Virus record (IMG/VR): IMGVR_UViG_3300031521_000273
Span: 1-30,235 of that record
Direction: 5' to 3' (one strand)
DNA length: 30,235 nucleotides
Source of the DNA: a virus
Numbering within the stretch: the first letter of the stretch is position 1; each line of letters starts with the position of its first letter. Shown piece by piece: positions 13,600 through 20,122 of this stretch. Both the position numbers and the translations under genes were made by a program. The notes below the pieces were generated by a model, which saw only the letters and a program-made list of their open reading frames with translations, was not told the DNA's origin and did not search any database.

Positions 13600-13640
13600 T
13601 TGAGGTCAATAATTCAGTTGACAATTAATAAGTGCGACAA

Positions 13641-13925
13641 ATGAAAACAACAACAATCAAACACAAATCAACAGGCAATACATGTGAGGCTGAAATTTAC
13701 TCTTCATTTGTATATCTAGTTAATGAAATGAGACAGATTTCAAGACAAGACTTTGATGACTTCTATGTGGTTGTAGATTTAAAACAGAAAGTAACTGAAA
13801 GACTTATTGCAGGTGGCAATAATGAAAATGAAGTAGCTAAAATGGTCGAAGCTCATTTTGAGTATGCTTCAAGTCAATATAGCAGCGTTAAGTGTATTTG
13901 TGAATGTATCAGATCTATTTATTGA
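13641..13925 (+). CDS. Small hypothetical protein
   Basis: 94 residues from ATG 13641, the first gene after the divergent control region. The frame is also open from a gtg at 13632, but the ATG fits better and follows the leader aagtgcgac. The protein is helical, with IYSSFVYLVNEMRQISRQDFDDFYVVVDLKQ in the middle as a continuous region and a Cys-containing end (KCICECI). No family is recognised. As first gene of the operon it may be an early product. Confidence 0.6.
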   Translation: MKTTTIKHKSTGNTCEAEIYSSFVYLVNEMRQISRQDFDDFYVVVDLKQKVTERLIAGGNNENEVAKMVEAHFEYASSQYSSVKCICECIRSIY

Positions 13926-13932
13926 TTGCGCC

Positions 13933-14106
13933 ATGAAAACACTAAGTAAAGAAACAAGGCTGTTAGCAGCTATCCAATTGGTATTGATGGATTCAATCGA
14001 AAAGGGATATACAAATGCTGATGAATTAATTGATTATATGAAAATAGAGCGTTTTCAAAAATTAGTTGAGATTTATGTAGAGCTGATGCAAATAAATAAC
14101 TTTTGA
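13933..14106 (+). CDS. Small helical hypothetical protein
   Basis: 57 residues from ATG 13933; the longer ttg-started frame would overlap the previous gene by 68 bases, so I chose the ATG. It reads as two or three helices (KETRLLAAIQLVLMDSIEKG and ERFQKLVEIYVELMQI). There is no motif and no known family. Short spacing to both neighbours (7 bases each) supports an operon. Confidence 0.55.
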   Translation: MKTLSKETRLLAAIQLVLMDSIEKGYTNADELIDYMKIERFQKLVEIYVELMQINNF

Positions 14107-14113
14107 TTGTCTT

Positions 14114-14521
14114 ATGAAAATACTCAACAAACAATCAACAGCAACTTTCAATAAGTTAGTTGAGCTTGCAAAAGCAAACGAAGGTCATATAAAAATTGAT
14201 AACGCAAAAGGTGGCTTCATGCCGGTTTCAGTTGAAGTCCTGGAAAGTAACGAAAAACAGTCTTTAGTTTCAATTGCTCACTATTACGAACAATGTGGCG
14301 ATTTAATGGCAGATCCTGAAATGTGCTTTTTATTGAAAAACGATTCACTTGGCTGCATGGTAGTGCCTTACTATTTCAAACAAGATAATTTAGGTATCGA
14401 GCGTGAAAGTGTAAAAATTGAAAATGGCGAGTTTAAAGGGTATTATCCTAAAATGCAAGCAGACCAAACGGTTTTTGCTAACATGTGGTTAAAGAATATC
14501 AAACTTCAACAAGGCATTTGA
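14114..14521 (+). CDS. DUF6908-like protein
   Basis: 135 residues. The segment VSIAHYYEQCGDLMADPEMCFLL is the hallmark of a family I know as DUF6908, common in Bacteroidota and mobile elements. It is followed by a beta-rich part with MVVPYYFKQDNLG and, near the C-terminus, TVFANMWLKNI. The function of the family is unknown. It is co-directional with small genes on both sides and ends two bases before the next ATG. Confidence 0.7.
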   Translation: MKILNKQSTATFNKLVELAKANEGHIKIDNAKGGFMPVSVEVLESNEKQSLVSIAHYYEQCGDLMADPEMCFLLKNDSLGCMVVPYYFKQDNLGIERESVKIENGEFKGYYPKMQADQTVFANMWLKNIKLQQGI

Positions 14522-14522
14522 T

Positions 14523-14786
14523 ATGAAGACACACAAACAGGAATTTGAAGAGTGGGCAGATAAAAACAAAGCTGATTTTTTGCAAGAGTGCCCACTAAAT
14601 AGCGGTTTGAAAATTGGCGACAAAGTAACATTTACAAATGATTTCGGTGCAGTATTCGAAAATCACGAAGTATTAGGATTCACAAACTCACATTTACTTT
14701 TTCAATATGGTAGGTGCGTTTATTTGGACTTAGATTGTTACTGGATGCCAATTGCACCAAAAAATATAAGGTTAAGTAATAAATGA
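14523..14786 (+). CDS. Hypothetical protein
   Basis: 87 residues with stop-T-ATG coupling. After a charged helix (KQEFEEWADKNKADF) comes a beta-barrel-like part: LKIGDKVTFTNDFGAVFENHEVLGF. This looks like a KOW/SH3-type motif with a G-D-x-V-x-[FV]-x-N pattern. It ends with FQYGRCVYLDLDCYW. A small SH3-like nucleic-acid- or protein-binding fold is possible but not proven. It overlaps the next gene as ATGA. Confidence 0.55.
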   Translation: MKTHKQEFEEWADKNKADFLQECPLNSGLKIGDKVTFTNDFGAVFENHEVLGFTNSHLLFQYGRCVYLDLDCYWMPIAPKNIRLSNK

Positions 14787-14881
14787 ATAAAACAGTAACA
14801 TATCAAATAGGCGTTGACTTACTAGGTCAACCGCTTATTTGTGTTCACTACATAAATCAGCCAATTGTAAGAGTTGATTAA
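14783..14881 (+). CDS. 32-residue hypothetical protein
   Basis: ATG 14783 in an ATGA overlap; the frame ends five bases before the following tRNA. The product is beta-like (VTYQIGVDLLGQPLICVHYI) with no charge bias. The overlap favours translation, but the small size leaves doubt. No family is recognised. Confidence 0.4.
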   Translation: MNKTVTYQIGVDLLGQPLICVHYINQPIVRVD

Positions 14882-14886
14882 AATAC

Positions 14887-14958
14887 CGCGGGTTGGAGCA
14901 GTGGTAGCTTGCTAGGTTAACTTCCTAGAGGTCGGGGTTTCGAATACCTCACCCGCAA
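14887..14958 (+). tRNA. Initiator-like tRNA with anticodon AAC
   Basis: A complete 72-nt cloverleaf: acceptor cgcgggt / acccgca, D arm gagc-agtggta-gctt, anticodon arm ctagg-ttaactt-cctag, variable aggtc, T arm ggggt-ttcgaat-acctc and discriminator A. The first acceptor pair is a C1-A72 mismatch and the D stem has A11-T24, both hallmarks of bacterial initiator tRNA. The anticodon stem has G-C at 30-40 and 31-39, but A-T at 29-41 where initiators have G-C. The anticodon is AAC (positions 34-36, T33 before it, unusual T37 after), not CAT, so it would read the valine codon GTT. No CCA is encoded. The fold is secure; decoding identity is uncertain. Confidence 0.8.
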
Positions 14959-14987
14959 CTAAATTATTAATTAAAAAAAAGTGCAAC

Positions 14988-15347
14988 ATGAAAATTCTTC
15001 AGTTAATTATCAAACAAAATTTTTTCGATGAAATTATCGCCGGTACCAAGCCTCAAGAATTCAGAGAGATTCGCCCAAACACAATGCGTAAGTATTGCCA
15101 GGTTGATTCAGACGGATTTGTAGTTGAGGTTGACGGTATCATTCAACCACGCGAATACGATGCAATCCAATTCTATGTTGGGTATAACCCGGATAGAAAT
15201 TCAGCTCTTGTAGAAATAAAAGAAGCTGAAGTTTCGCTATTGGTTGACGATGACGATAATTTTGTTACATACCTACACGACGGTGAAGAGTACACGGCAG
15301 CTCAAATTGCCTACTCTTTAGGTCGAGTGATTGAAAAGAATGTCTAA
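14988..15347 (+). CDS. ASCH domain protein
   Basis: 119 residues. LQLIIKQNFFDEIIAGTKPQEFREIRP fits the ASCH domain N-terminus as a continuous region: a K..f..I..G.K..E.R pattern, part of the PUA-like superfamily. The later strands (AIQFYVGYN, SALVEIKEAEVSLLVDD) complete a small barrel. ASCH proteins bind RNA, and some hydrolyse modified nucleosides such as N4-acetylcytidine. This version carries an extra C-terminal part after the acidic DDDDN loop. It lies right behind the initiator-like tRNA, and a link to RNA or modified nucleosides is possible. Confidence 0.75.
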   Translation: MKILQLIIKQNFFDEIIAGTKPQEFREIRPNTMRKYCQVDSDGFVVEVDGIIQPREYDAIQFYVGYNPDRNSALVEIKEAEVSLLVDDDDNFVTYLHDGEEYTAAQIAYSLGRVIEKNV

Positions 15348-15415
15348 CAATTTAAATTAAAAGCTGAGTTAAAAGAGGAACAGGTTTTTCGACTTCAGGG
15401 TACAAAGGTGCTCGA

Positions 15416-15526
15416 ATGTCAGCCAGCACTGGAAGTGGTGGAAAAGTAGGTAGAGGTGGAAAGTTCGTTTCCAGAAACACTCGTTACCGCGATCTTCGTA
15501 GGTCGTTCGGTATGAGTGCCGGTTAA
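15416..15526 (+). CDS. 36-residue Gly/Arg-rich basic protein
   Basis: The ATG at 15416 gives a Ser/Gly-rich N-terminus (MSASTGSGGKVGRGGKF) and a basic end (RNTRYRDLRRSFGMSAG). The open frame extends upstream to 15368 with a similar style of residues (GTGFSTSGYKGAR) but has no ATG, GTG or TTG there. The true start may therefore be non-canonical, or the gene may have lost its 5' end. The stop overlaps the GTG start of the next gene. A nucleic-acid-binding role is likely from charge alone. Confidence 0.5.
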   Translation: MSASTGSGGKVGRGGKFVSRNTRYRDLRRSFGMSAG

Positions 15527-16202
15527 AGGATTAAGTCAAGTGGGTTCGATAGAAAACGCAAAGCAGATTATAGGCTCGATTAGTGCAAAAACTACTCGGG
15601 CTTTGCTGTTTTTTTCCTGTGGGAAAGACTCTATCGCTCTGCTTGACTTAATGTATCCTAACTTCGAAGAGATTACATGCGTACTAATGTACTTTGTTGA
15701 CGGGTTAGACCACATCGAGAATTACTTGAAATGGGCGCAAACAAAATACCCGAAAATAAAAATTCTCAAAGTACCTCACTGGAATTTGACGTACATACTC
15801 AGAACCGGTACTTTTTGTGTTCCAAACCCGAACGTAAAGCTTTTAAAAGTGGCTGACATTGACAATGCAATTAGATTGAAAACTGGCATTCAGTATTCGT
15901 TTTACGGCATGAAAAAAGCTGATTCGCTCAATAGGCGGTTAATGCTAATGACATACGAAAATAGTCAGAATTTAGGCAAGGTTTATCCTTTGGACGATTG
16001 GACTAACAAAGACGTTTTGGCTTACATGCGACAAAATAAACTTCCTGAACCGGTTCGATACGGAAAGAACGCTTCGGGTGGTGTCGGGTTTAACCTGGAT
16101 TGTTTTCTGTATTTGAGAAAGAACTATCCGGGGGATTTGGAAAAGATTTTAAAGGCGTTTCCAATGAGCCGTAAGATTCTATGGGACTATGATAATAAAT
16201 AA
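15516..16202 (+). CDS. PAPS reductase-like PP-loop ATP pyrophosphatase
   Basis: 228 residues from GTG 15516 (a second GTG at 15540 is an alternative). LLFFSCGKDSIALLDLM (30-46) is the PP-loop that binds ATP pyrophosphate, with Cys35 where SGGKDS has its first Gly. YPLDDWTNKDVLAYM near residue 150 is the second family signature. Relatives include PAPS reductase, DndC (DNA phosphorothioation) and IbrA. No C-terminal ECGLH active-site motif of true PAPS reductase is seen, so adenylation- or sulfur-linked chemistry on another substrate is more likely. It shares its neighbourhood with a ParB-like protein, as IbrA does with IbrB. Confidence 0.75.
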   Translation: MPVKGLSQVGSIENAKQIIGSISAKTTRALLFFSCGKDSIALLDLMYPNFEEITCVLMYFVDGLDHIENYLKWAQTKYPKIKILKVPHWNLTYILRTGTFCVPNPNVKLLKVADIDNAIRLKTGIQYSFYGMKKADSLNRRLMLMTYENSQNLGKVYPLDDWTNKDVLAYMRQNKLPEPVRYGKNASGGVGFNLDCFLYLRKNYPGDLEKILKAFPMSRKILWDYDNK

Positions 16203-16219
16203 TTAAAAAAGTGTGATTT

Positions 16220-16744
16220 ATGAAACCGATTGAATTTAAAGAGCAAAACAAAGTTCTGGGCAAACCGGAAAGTATGACAGACGAAGAGTGTAGTTCTCTT
16301 CCAGTATTCAGCAACGGAACTGAATGCATTTCGTGTTGGCAACTCACTGACGAAGAAATTCAAAAGATTGTCGAAACAAAACGTATTTGGATAGGTATTG
16401 TCAGTGGACAAACACAACCACCTATTTTCCTTTCGGTTGATACTCCTTTCGAAGAGAGAAAGAATGACGGAAAGTGGAAGATTTACATTGTCGAAGTTGA
16501 CGGAGAGAAGTTCTGGATTATAGCACAAAGTGAAGAAAGTGCCGTTGACTGCCTTTTGTTGGAGCATGATTACGAAACTTACGACATTGATTTGATTCGT
16601 GAGGCCACAATGGAAGAGATTGAGTCAACAAAGATTCAGTGCATTGACGAAATGAAAATGCCAACTCTCATGGATTATCACTTGAATTATATCGGTGAGG
16701 ATCCTCAGATTATTTGTTCAACCCTTTATGTGGAAGAATCATGA
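16220..16744 (+). CDS. Hypothetical protein in the PP-loop / ParB cassette
   Basis: 174 residues. The N-terminal part has KPESMTDEECSSLPV, ECISCWQLTDEEI and GIVSGQTQPPIFLSV, a pattern I have the impression of seeing in Bacteroidota phages but cannot name. Two nearby Cys (ECISC) could bind metal. The C-terminal part (GKWKIYIVEVDGEKFWIIAQ and SAVDCLLLEHDYE) looks like an alpha-beta fold typical of small phage proteins. The conserved-looking TQPP strand may be structural. Its stop overlaps the next gene (ATGA). Confidence 0.65.
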   Translation: MKPIEFKEQNKVLGKPESMTDEECSSLPVFSNGTECISCWQLTDEEIQKIVETKRIWIGIVSGQTQPPIFLSVDTPFEERKNDGKWKIYIVEVDGEKFWIIAQSEESAVDCLLLEHDYETYDIDLIREATMEEIESTKIQCIDEMKMPTLMDYHLNYIGEDPQIICSTLYVEES

Positions 16745-17052
16745 ACAAACAAGATTTAAACCTGATTCAACAGAATTTAGGTACCCAGTCACCGCCTCCG
16801 ACCGAAAGCGAGGTTCAAGAGGTAAAAGAACGGATTCAGCAGCGACTATCAGAAAAGCCGATTAATCGAACGGTGAATTTCGGAGTGAAAGAAGGATACA
16901 AGAAAGCAATTGAGGTTCTCGAAAAAAGAGAGCTGAATTACGACGGATTGAAAACAGTTCAGGGTCGAGCGATTGCAGCAATTACGTTTGACTATTTGGG
17001 CGGTACTTGTACTGCGGAGGTTTTGTGTAACGTTCCGATAAAGAAAAATTGA
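16741..17052 (+). CDS. Hypothetical protein
   Basis: 103 residues from ATG 16741 in an ATGA overlap; the longer ttg-started frame from 16714 is unlikely. The N-terminus is polar with a short Pro/Ser/Thr stretch (QSPPPTESE), the middle is a helix (EVQEVKERIQQRLSEK), and the end is compact (VQGRAIAAITFDYLGGTC). No family is recognised. It lies between the PP-loop group and the ParB-like gene. Confidence 0.6.
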   Translation: MNKQDLNLIQQNLGTQSPPPTESEVQEVKERIQQRLSEKPINRTVNFGVKEGYKKAIEVLEKRELNYDGLKTVQGRAIAAITFDYLGGTCTAEVLCNVPIKKN

Positions 17053-17054
17053 TT

Positions 17055-17765
17055 ATGGAAGAGCTAAATAAATATTTCAAAAGCGAAACGGTTGAAATAC
17101 TCCGTTCAAAGATTCACCCTGCAAGTTATAATCCACGTAAGATTTCAAATGAGGCGAAAAAGCTTCTAAAGAAGTCGATTAAACAATATGGGGTTGTTGG
17201 TGGAATGGTTGTCAATCAAATGACAAACAACACGCTCGTTTCAGGACACCAAAAGCTTTATATACTGGACGAGTTGAATAACTATCCAGAGGTTGATTAT
17301 CTATTGAAAGTGGAACTCATTTCAGTTGACTTGAAGACAGAAAAAGAGTTGAACATTTTTTTCAACAACGTGAACGTTTCAGGTACTTTTGATTTTGACA
17401 AGCTCCGTGAGTTGATTCCAGACATTGACTACAAGAATGCCGGATTATCAGACGAAGATTTGAGTTTGATTGGAATTGACTTTACCATGCAGACGGAAAC
17501 AGAGGTTAGCATAGCAAATCAGTTCAATGAAATGCTTGCTCCGGTTCAAATTCAAAAGGAGATTGACAAGCGACACGTAAAGGACGTAAAGAAACAAGTC
17601 AAAGAGGCTTCGGAAAGTGCAGCTAAAGACATGGAGTCTTACGTTATGATTAACTTCGATACAGCTGAGGCTAAAGAATCGTTTATGCTTCGTTTTGGGT
17701 TTCAACCTGGAGATAAGGTAATAAAGGGAGAATTGTTTGAAAATATGATAGAAAAGGTAGAATAA
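17055..17765 (+). CDS. ParB-like nuclease-domain protein
   Basis: 236 residues from ATG 17055 (a ttg at 17049 is in frame). KIHPASYNPRKISNEA, then SIKQYGVVGGMVVN and LVSGHQKLYIL, matches the ParB/Srx fold: P..yNPR, the helix L..SI..yG....v.vn and the G-H-x-R-like box (here SGHQK). This fold binds CTP or ATP in ParB and occurs in IbrB and phage nucleases. The C-terminal half has a Lys-rich coiled region and ends with a small alpha-beta part. In many phages such a gene precedes the terminase, as here. A role with the PP-loop enzyme in DNA or RNA modification, or in packaging, is inference. Confidence 0.78.
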   Translation: MEELNKYFKSETVEILRSKIHPASYNPRKISNEAKKLLKKSIKQYGVVGGMVVNQMTNNTLVSGHQKLYILDELNNYPEVDYLLKVELISVDLKTEKELNIFFNNVNVSGTFDFDKLRELIPDIDYKNAGLSDEDLSLIGIDFTMQTETEVSIANQFNEMLAPVQIQKEIDKRHVKDVKKQVKEASESAAKDMESYVMINFDTAEAKESFMLRFGFQPGDKVIKGELFENMIEKVE

Positions 17766-17776
17766 AAAGAGCGATT

Positions 17777-18037
17777 ATGAAAGTTTTCAAATTTTATTGC
17801 GAAGATCATTGCTATGCTTTCTCTGGAGAAACAGAAGAGCAAGCGAAAGAATGTTTTTTTGAAACTATCTGTCAGATGCAGATTGATAAAGTAGAAGAAA
17901 TACCCGAAGATCAATGGGATGATAAATTCATAAACATTTGGGAAGACAATGACCACGATAACGAGCCTTTCAGGGTATCTATTCGTGAGTGTATCGAAAA
18001 TACGCCAACTTTGATTTTCACAAACGATATTGATTGA
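17777..18037 (+). CDS. Small acidic hypothetical protein
   Basis: 86 residues, strongly acidic (about one residue in four is Asp or Glu). It starts with KVFKFYCEDHCYAFSGETEEQAKECF, a ferredoxin-like start in which a beta strand precedes a helix, as in many phage proteins that sense or bind partners. It ends with PTLIFTNDID. DNA mimicry is conceivable because of the charge, but nothing proves it. It is the last gene before the packaging block. Confidence 0.6.
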   Translation: MKVFKFYCEDHCYAFSGETEEQAKECFFETICQMQIDKVEEIPEDQWDDKFINIWEDNDHDNEPFRVSIRECIENTPTLIFTNDID

Positions 18038-18040
18038 TAA

Positions 18041-18071
18041 TTGACAAACTTGACAGTTCTCGCACGCGCGC
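18041..18071 (+). other. Tandem TTGACA and GC-rich alternating tract before terS
   Basis: Two copies of ttgaca lie 9 bases apart (18041 and 18050), followed by cgcacgcgcgc (18061-18071), an alternating purine-pyrimidine GC run directly before the ATG of the small terminase gene. Such a run is rare in this AT-rich genome. It could be a terminase-binding site or part of pac/cos, or a leader structure. The assignment is inference from position and composition. Confidence 0.3.
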
Positions 18072-18491
18072 ATGAAAAAACCAACATTAAAAAAGTTCAA
18101 AGAAGTATCACAAGCCTGCAATGGAAATATAACCTCCATTGCAAAGGCTTTTAGCGTGTCAAGGCAGGCGGTTTATGACTGGGCGAAAGAAGACGAATTG
18201 TTCAAGAGTACAATTGACGACTTCAAAGGTGCACTCCTAGACGAATGTGTCACAATGGGGCGAATTGTTGCTTTAGGTGTTCCTGATAGAGATGAAACAG
18301 GTAAGTTTATTGGCTGGAAAGAACGACCCGACCCAAGCATGCTCCGATACTTTATGTCAACGCTAGGAAGAAAAGAGGGCTACGGAGAAAATGTCGATTT
18401 GACTACAAACGGGAAAGACCTCCCGACTGCAAGGGTATTGAGCAAAGATGAGATAAAAGAGCTTTACAAAAGCATGAATAATGAATACTGA
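18072..18491 (+). CDS. terS: Terminase small subunit
   Basis: 139 residues. An N-terminal helix-turn-helix (NGNITSIAKAFSVSRQAVYDW, about 18-38, written here as one region) would bind the packaging start site. The central helices (LLDECVTMGRIVALG) suit oligomerisation, and the C-terminal tail (KDEIKELYKSM) is the usual contact to the large subunit. TerS recognises phage DNA and hands it to TerL. It overlaps terL by 11 bases. Identity rests on the HTH, size and position right before a clear TerL. Confidence 0.85.
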   Translation: MKKPTLKKFKEVSQACNGNITSIAKAFSVSRQAVYDWAKEDELFKSTIDDFKGALLDECVTMGRIVALGVPDRDETGKFIGWKERPDPSMLRYFMSTLGRKEGYGENVDLTTNGKDLPTARVLSKDEIKELYKSMNNEY

Positions 18492-19959
18492 TATTCGTGA
18501 TATAGACATAAAGAAGACATGGGCTTTAGAAAGTACACTCAATTACACTAGATTCTCTTTTAAGGAGAAAACGGGCGAAAAGTTTATAATCGGAGATCAC
18601 CATAAAATCATATGCGAAACGCTGGATAGAGTTCTTAGCGGTGAATTAAAAAAAGTCATTTTCAATATTGCTCCACGGTACTCGAAAACTGAGATAGTAG
18701 TTAAGAACTTCGTAACTGAGGGATTTGCAATAAACCCTAAGTCGAAGTTTATCCACCTATCGTACTCCGATGACCTTGTATTAGACAATTCAAGAGAGAT
18801 TCGAGAAACGATAGAGTCAGATTATTACAGACAGTTATTCGATGCTAGGACTACAAGTCGCAATAACAAAAAGTGGTACACGGCTCAGGGAGGTGGATTT
18901 TATGCAGTCTCAACAGGCGGTCAGGTTACTGGGTTCGGTGCTGGGATTGTCGCTCCCGAAAAGGAAGTTGAAGACAAGGAAAAAGAAGAAATAGACCTCT
19001 TTATACCCTTCTATGATTCCGAGTTTGCGGGTGCAATTATTATAGATGACCCGATAAAACCAGAAGATGCACTGTCTGAAACTTTGAGAGAAAAGGTAAA
19101 TCAGCGGTTTGAAACAACAATCAGGAGTCGCGTAAACAGTAGAGAAACTCCCATTATCATAATCATGCAGAGATTGCATGAACATGATCTATGTGGATAT
19201 TTAATTGAGCTAGAGGGAGACGCTAAAGAAGGTGGAGAATGGACGGTTATCTCATTGCCAGTTATTCAGATTGACGAAGACGGAAACGAGAAAGCATTGT
19301 GGGAGCATAAGCATACACTTGAAGAGCTTTATAAGTTGAAAGACAACAACTCGTATGTTTTTGAAACTCAATACATGCAAAATCCAAAACCGATTGAAGG
19401 TTTAATGTATGGAGAGTTCAAGACCTACGAAATGATTCCATACACTCAAGCAGCTATCAAAAAGAACTACACAGACACTGCGGATACAGGTAGTGATTAT
19501 CTATGTTCTATTTGCTATACTGAAACTGAGATTGGGAACTTTATTACAGACGTTCTCTACACTGATAAGGCAATGGAATATACAGAACCAGCAACCGCTA
19601 AAATGCTTAGCGAAAACGGGACTGAAAAAATAAACATTGAAAGTAACGGTGCCGGAAGGGGGTTTGCAAGAAACGTTGAAAGGCAGTTGAGAATAATCAG
19701 GAATGATAGAACTAAAGTAAATTGGTTCAATCAGAGCGAAAACAAACAGGTTCGCATATTTACAAAGTCTTCTGAGGTTCAGAACTTGACTTATTTCCCC
19801 TCCGACTGGAAAAGGAGATGGCCAGAGTTTGCAAGGCATATAACTTCATATAGGAAAGAGGGTGGAAATGCACATGACGATGCTGAAGATACATTGACCG
19901 GAACTATTGAAATGAGAAACCAAAAAGAAAAACAAAACATATCAGGAATATTCTATTAA
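18481..19959 (+). CDS. terL: Terminase large subunit
   Basis: 492 residues. ATPase: Walker A-type APRYSKTE (64-71), Walker B AIIIDDP (185-191) and a coupling region IIIIMQRLHEHDLCG (225-239). Nuclease (RNase H fold): DTADTGSD (332-339), INIESNGAG (385-391) and HDDAEDTLTG (near 465) carry the acidic metal ligands. The enzyme cuts concatemeric DNA and pumps it into the prohead through the portal. Between VTGFGAG (about 155) and Walker B is a charged insert of roughly 20-28 residues (KEVEDKEKEEIDLF and onward) not usual in relatives I know. The start ATG 18481 overlaps terS. Confidence 0.95.
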   Translation: MNTDIRDIDIKKTWALESTLNYTRFSFKEKTGEKFIIGDHHKIICETLDRVLSGELKKVIFNIAPRYSKTEIVVKNFVTEGFAINPKSKFIHLSYSDDLVLDNSREIRETIESDYYRQLFDARTTSRNNKKWYTAQGGGFYAVSTGGQVTGFGAGIVAPEKEVEDKEKEEIDLFIPFYDSEFAGAIIIDDPIKPEDALSETLREKVNQRFETTIRSRVNSRETPIIIIMQRLHEHDLCGYLIELEGDAKEGGEWTVISLPVIQIDEDGNEKALWEHKHTLEELYKLKDNNSYVFETQYMQNPKPIEGLMYGEFKTYEMIPYTQAAIKKNYTDTADTGSDYLCSICYTETEIGNFITDVLYTDKAMEYTEPATAKMLSENGTEKINIESNGAGRGFARNVERQLRIIRNDRTKVNWFNQSENKQVRIFTKSSEVQNLTYFPSDWKRRWPEFARHITSYRKEGGNAHDDAEDTLTGTIEMRNQKEKQNISGIFY

Positions 19960-19961
19960 AC

Positions 19962-20120
19962 ATGAAAATAACAATTTACATAACAATAATCCTTGTGATA
20001 CTCGCTTTAGGCGCGTTCGTTGGGAAAACTACAATATCAGAAAACGGAATATCAATGGAGCGTCCATTTACAGCCGTTTGTTTCGTTTTGACTTGTTTGT
20101 TTGGGATTTTAAATAAGTGA
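19962..20120 (+). CDS. Two-span small membrane protein
   Basis: 52 residues. Two hydrophobic helices (ITIYITIILVILALGAFV and FTAVCFVLTCLFGIL) are joined by a polar loop (GKTTISENGISMERP). The ATG follows the TerL stop by two bases and its stop is two bases before the next ATG. The size and topology are compatible with a class II holin, but no endolysin is visible nearby and the position after terL is not typical for one. Kept as an unassigned membrane protein. Confidence 0.6.
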   Translation: MKITIYITIILVILALGAFVGKTTISENGISMERPFTAVCFVLTCLFGILNK

Positions 20121-20122
20121 TT

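Noticed and set aside
19962-20120. Firm holin call for the two-span membrane protein
   Set aside because: Topology alone is not enough and no endolysin gene is next to it.
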